A stretch of DNA of 64,000 nucleotides from Fasciolopsis buskii (Eukaryota; Platyhelminthes; Trematoda; Plagiorchiida; Fasciolidae). Shown here one piece after another: positions 60,796-64,000 of the stretch. A program made the translations under genes and the position numbers. The stretch spans positions 314,213 to 378,212 of the forward strand of contig LUCM01008322.1 of assembly GCA_008360955.1 (NCBI GenBank), in the 5' to 3' direction. Positions within the stretch are counted from its first letter, which is position 1, and every line of letters begins with the position of its first letter. The notes beneath the pieces were generated by a model. The model did no database searches. It was given only the letters and a program-made list of their open reading frames with translations, and had not been told where the DNA came from.

Positions 60796-62199
60796 CTGAT
60801 TGGGATAAATGAGGCGGGAAAAATGTATGCAAAGCTGACTGATCGAATAATTCCGGTATATTGTAACAAAAAGGACACGAAGTAATGGACTGGCTAGTAC
60901 ACTTACATATAGGCAGTGGGAGTGCGTATTTTAGGTATAATATCTAGGGTAGTGGTTAGTAAAAGTAATATGTCGTGCGTGGGTCAAAAAAAGCGCTTTT
61001 AAGTTGCTGTTTGTTGTTTGCGATCGGTATAAGTCAACTATGCGAAACACAAATGAGCTGCTTCATTTTATCCGCGAATGACGAGGGTCGGAAACACGTG
61101 TGGTTTATTGGTATTCTCGAATCGTGGCCAGAGCGTCTGGATTGATTTGGCTAAGTGTTTACGTTAACAAAGAGATGGATTTGTCAGATTGAGTGCTACT
61201 GACGATCGCATCCAAGATGAACCCAGATCTCGCAATCGGAAAGCTCACTGTTATCACCCGTGCGAAACTGGCTCCTGTTCAGGTTAGACCCAGTTAATTT
61301 AGTTTGTACGTTTTCTTTAACTATAGCCAGTAGCATCATGATAGCAATGTTCTATGTGCACCACTGGTGAGCCTTACCGAAGATGAAATTTTGATCTGAT
61401 TTGTATTAAGTTAACCAAATGACCTGCAGACTTTGCCTGAAAATTGTAGACTAAAGAACAGTCAGTCGAGCATAGTAACATCAATCCTACACGCTAGTGG
61501 TAAAAAATTATATGATCTATATGACGGCCCATGATTCTGCAGTTTGTCGAATAATAACGACGAACAGATTTTGGTGAATTCCCGACACGTTTGAGAGCAC
61601 CGCAATTCACATTACATACTGCTTGGGAAGGCTATCAGTTAGTGGTCTTCGGACTTTCATCTCCAATTATCCCCGTTTGTTTCTTGATTCTCTTCGACAG
61701 TTGTCGCATCATTTAACTTGCACAGTATTCCCAACATGAGTACACGAAATCAATAGGTTGTAATTGGTGAGGGAAATACAGGAAGTTTGTTTTTAAAATT
61801 CGCAGAAATCACTGACCGGTTCAGGAAACGCGCAAGTAGTTCGGTACCGGGCTGAAGTGCGTACATCTGCGTTTCCCAGACGCCAGGCTATACATTGTTA
61901 GCTCACGCTTACTGTACCCTTCGAGGGAAAGTCACGTGTGTGGCTCTTTTTTCATAGATGCCACTATCGTTGTTCTCTAGAATACATCTGGTATGACCCT
62001 AAGAATAAAACATTCCGGATATCGATTGCTTAGTATTTTGTCTAATATGACCTAGTTCCTTTTTCACCGTTTTTTTTTCGGAACAGACGTAAGTTGTATA
62101 AGGTGTTAACCATCGAACTAGGTTGTATTTAACCTTAGGGTGCCAAGCCCAACAAAGGGGGTGTACTGGTCTCGCTGTGTTGGTCATCAACATGTATCA
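60796..62199. other. Unassigned stretch upstream of the minus-strand exon
   Basis: No further exon recognised on either strand. Confidence 0.4.
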
Positions 62200-62330
62200 C
62201 GGGCTTGGAAAGCGAGTTTCGGAGGGGCTGCTCTACCCATTCCAAAAGTACCAAAACATAAATGAATATGAGCCGAAGTCCCCTAATCGTTTCGGCCAAA
62301 ATCAACAATTACGCAACCAAATTAATATGG
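62200..62330 (+). repeat. Diverged repeat unit 1
   Basis: Aligns at about 55-60% with 62655-62790. In the same relative frame it encodes GLGKRVSEGLLYPFQKYQ, matching ALGQPVSKELLIQLEKYR of the second unit. Possibly an exon duplicated long ago. Confidence 0.35.
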
Positions 62331-62548
62331 CGGCCTACATGACACATCCTGCACAATGTCCGGACGAAGAACCATTATCCACTATGTTGCGCGCCTTCGC
62401 AAAACACGAACAAAAAATCAAGCTCATCAGGCACTCACATTTTTTCCATACCATTCTGCTCGAGTGCCTTCCGAAATCCAGTACCGAAGTTAACAGCTCC
62501 CGAACAAACAAATTAGAAAACCGAACACATTTCCACATTTCCATTCAG

Positions 62549-62748
62549 TTTTCGGCAGTCTAGTTTCACAAGAAGACGTGCGATTTCAAAGTTCTAACAA
62601 TCGGTCTCCAAGTCTACCTACTTCGAGTCCGGCTGGCAGTTTCGCCAAAATGCAGCGTGCACTGGGACAGCCAGTTTCGAAGGAGTTGCTGATTCAACTT
62701 GAAAAGTACAGGCAGAAAGACCAACCAACGTCAGCCGAAACTCACTAG
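62549..62748 (+). CDS. Possible terminal exon with poly(A) signal
   Basis: CACATTTCCATTCAG gives an acceptor at 62548. The following frame is open for 65 codons to TAG at 62746-62748, and AATAAA lies at 62884-62889, 136 bases after the stop. The peptide has a serine/proline-rich start (SSNNRSPSLPTSSPAGS) and a charged helical end (QPVSKELLIQLEKYRQKDQ). The latter part matches the diverged repeat unit at 62200-62330. Not recognised as a known family. Confidence 0.38.
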
Positions 62749-62883
62749 ACTTTTCGGCCAGCTTCAACCCTTGCACAAGCAAACTATACTTTAGCAGTAG
62801 CGTTCAAGATGCACGCCACGGGAATGCGAGGATTTGAATTTGGCGATCAGTTTTCTTTGTGTGATGTTCATATTCAGAAACAA

Positions 62884-62889
62884 AATAAA
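62884..62889 (+). terminator. Poly(A) signal candidate
   Basis: AATAAA downstream of the 62549-62748 exon; a second AATAAA lies near 62988. Confidence 0.35.
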
Positions 62890-63544
62890 TCTCCCAATTC
62901 CTCCTTAGATGCAAAGCCAAACGCATTCTGAGCCAAGTAAGACTATTTTACTGGCACTCTCATGTAAATATTGTTGTCTCTACAGAAATAAAAACGAAGT
63001 GATTGCCATTAGTAAGCGGCTGATCCGTCCATCATATGCCACACCACGTCATTTTCTCATTTGGTGACGAATGTGTCGTTGAGTAGGGAGTCCCGGGGAT
63101 GAATGTATTGCCTATCTGACCGTTTACTAGTAAAACTAATTGTTAAGTGAAATCCGAACTCTCAGCGTTCATATGATCAATCGAAGTTTCAAATTGCACA
63201 GTGTCGTTCGTAATATGCCGACAAAAGAGCATTTGTAAGCAACTATGCTACACCCAAAGCAGGCATCTTAAGCCATTCTTGTTTTGTTTTTTAATTGGGT
63301 CTGTGAACTGAAAAATACTCGTCAGTCTGTAGTGGGCAAAGTCAATGGGAACTGGTCCTATGCCAACAAGTCAACAAGCAAGTGCGCGATACGGAGACTT
63401 GGCCGCGTCTATCCAGTGTCGGTCTCAGTGATACGCTTGTCATAGGCTGCTTCGGCAGGTCCTATAGACGAGTAATGTGATAGCACCTAGGGGTCAAATA
63501 TGTTCATAACTACTTGTGGTGAGTCTGCGAACAAGTAGCCGAAT

Positions 63545-63665
63545 AAAATCCGCTACAGCTAGGTTGTGGCCTGTGTACACAACCAATCAATCAAAACCGT
63601 GGCTAGAGCAATCGTTAAAACAAAACCTACCTCAAATACCATAAGCCCGAATGTATTCCACGACA
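63545..63665 (-). other. Duplicated exon-like segment, copy 2
   Basis: Partner of 55300-55405. On the minus strand it reads WNTFGLMVFEVGFVLTIALA followed by VLIDWLCTQATT and a stop. The hydrophobic span of about 20 residues looks like a membrane helix. Upstream the frame is open back to a TAA near 63690 (EAHNNWKAMS). It has no clear splice donor at its end, unlike copy 1, where ACA|GTAAAT could serve. Confidence 0.4.
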
Positions 63666-64000
63666 TTGCCTTCCAGTTGTTGTGGGCCTCTTATTGTTCT
63701 CCGTTGCGTAGTTTGGGAGAGATACTATACAGCCTGAGATATTACACTACCATTAGAAATCCAATTCTGATCGTTTAGTGTTCACATGACCTTGCAGCCT
63801 GTTACTCATCGATCGTTCTGGTTCTATCGTTTTCACCCTCGGGTGCGGTGAATTTCATGAGATCATCCAAGATGTCATTATTCTTATAAATCCGGTCCAA
63901 ACGATTCAACAGAACAACTTCTTAGCTTTTATACATTTTAGTAGTAGGTCTCTATTTCTCCAGACACCTTATTTTTAGCGAACGATCATGTCTATTATTT
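63666..64000. other. Unassigned end of window
   Basis: Nothing recognised. Confidence 0.4.

Noticed and set aside
1..64000. CRISPR arrays, bacterial operons, ribosome binding sites, rRNA genes
   Set aside because: None seen; repeats are dispersed or simple-sequence, and the coding pattern is eukaryotic.

Overview
This window looks like nuclear DNA of a flatworm, most probably a trematode. It has no operons and no dense bacterial coding. It is about 42-43% GC by eye, rich in microsatellites, and carries decayed retroelements of the kinds that fill fluke genomes: a Penelope-like element with a GIY-YIG domain, a Mag-like Gypsy remnant, a CR1-type LINE, and tRNA-derived SINE-like repeats. The organism is inferred from this content, not from a marker gene.

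Only one gene is certain. It is an intronless 519-residue major facilitator transporter of the SLC46 (proton-coupled folate transporter-like) family at 33344-34903 (+). It has a poly(A) signal 50 bases after its stop and an inverted pair of perfect CCAAT boxes about 100-150 bases before its start.

Layout. 1-19 kb is gene-poor, with a few isolated exon-like open stretches flanked by usable splice sites; the best are 13603-13920, 17747-18037 with AATAAA, and 18508-18707. 19-28 kb holds two copies of SINE family 1 and the truncated 3' end of a Penelope-like element. 28-36 kb is the transporter locus. 36-44 kb holds a tRNA-Leu-like repeat, a Penelope-like element bounded by about 150-base inverted repeats, and a Gypsy remnant in which nucleocapsid, protease and reverse transcriptase can still be traced. 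47.5-50.3 kb is one LINE ORF2 on the minus strand (endonuclease, reverse transcriptase, C-terminal tail), broken by frameshifts, stops and a roughly 100-base repeat with a hammerhead-like helix. 51-58 kb is dense in SINE-like copies. 55-64 kb carries further candidate exons, including a minus-strand terminal exon at 60640-60795, a plus-strand terminal exon at 62549-62748 with AATAAA, and two diverged copies of one segment that encodes a membrane-helix-like peptide (55300-55405 and 63545-63665).

Apart from the transporter, the candidate exons are unidentified and offered at low confidence. Nothing links them into a pathway. All similarity statements come from reading the sequence and family knowledge, with no database search.
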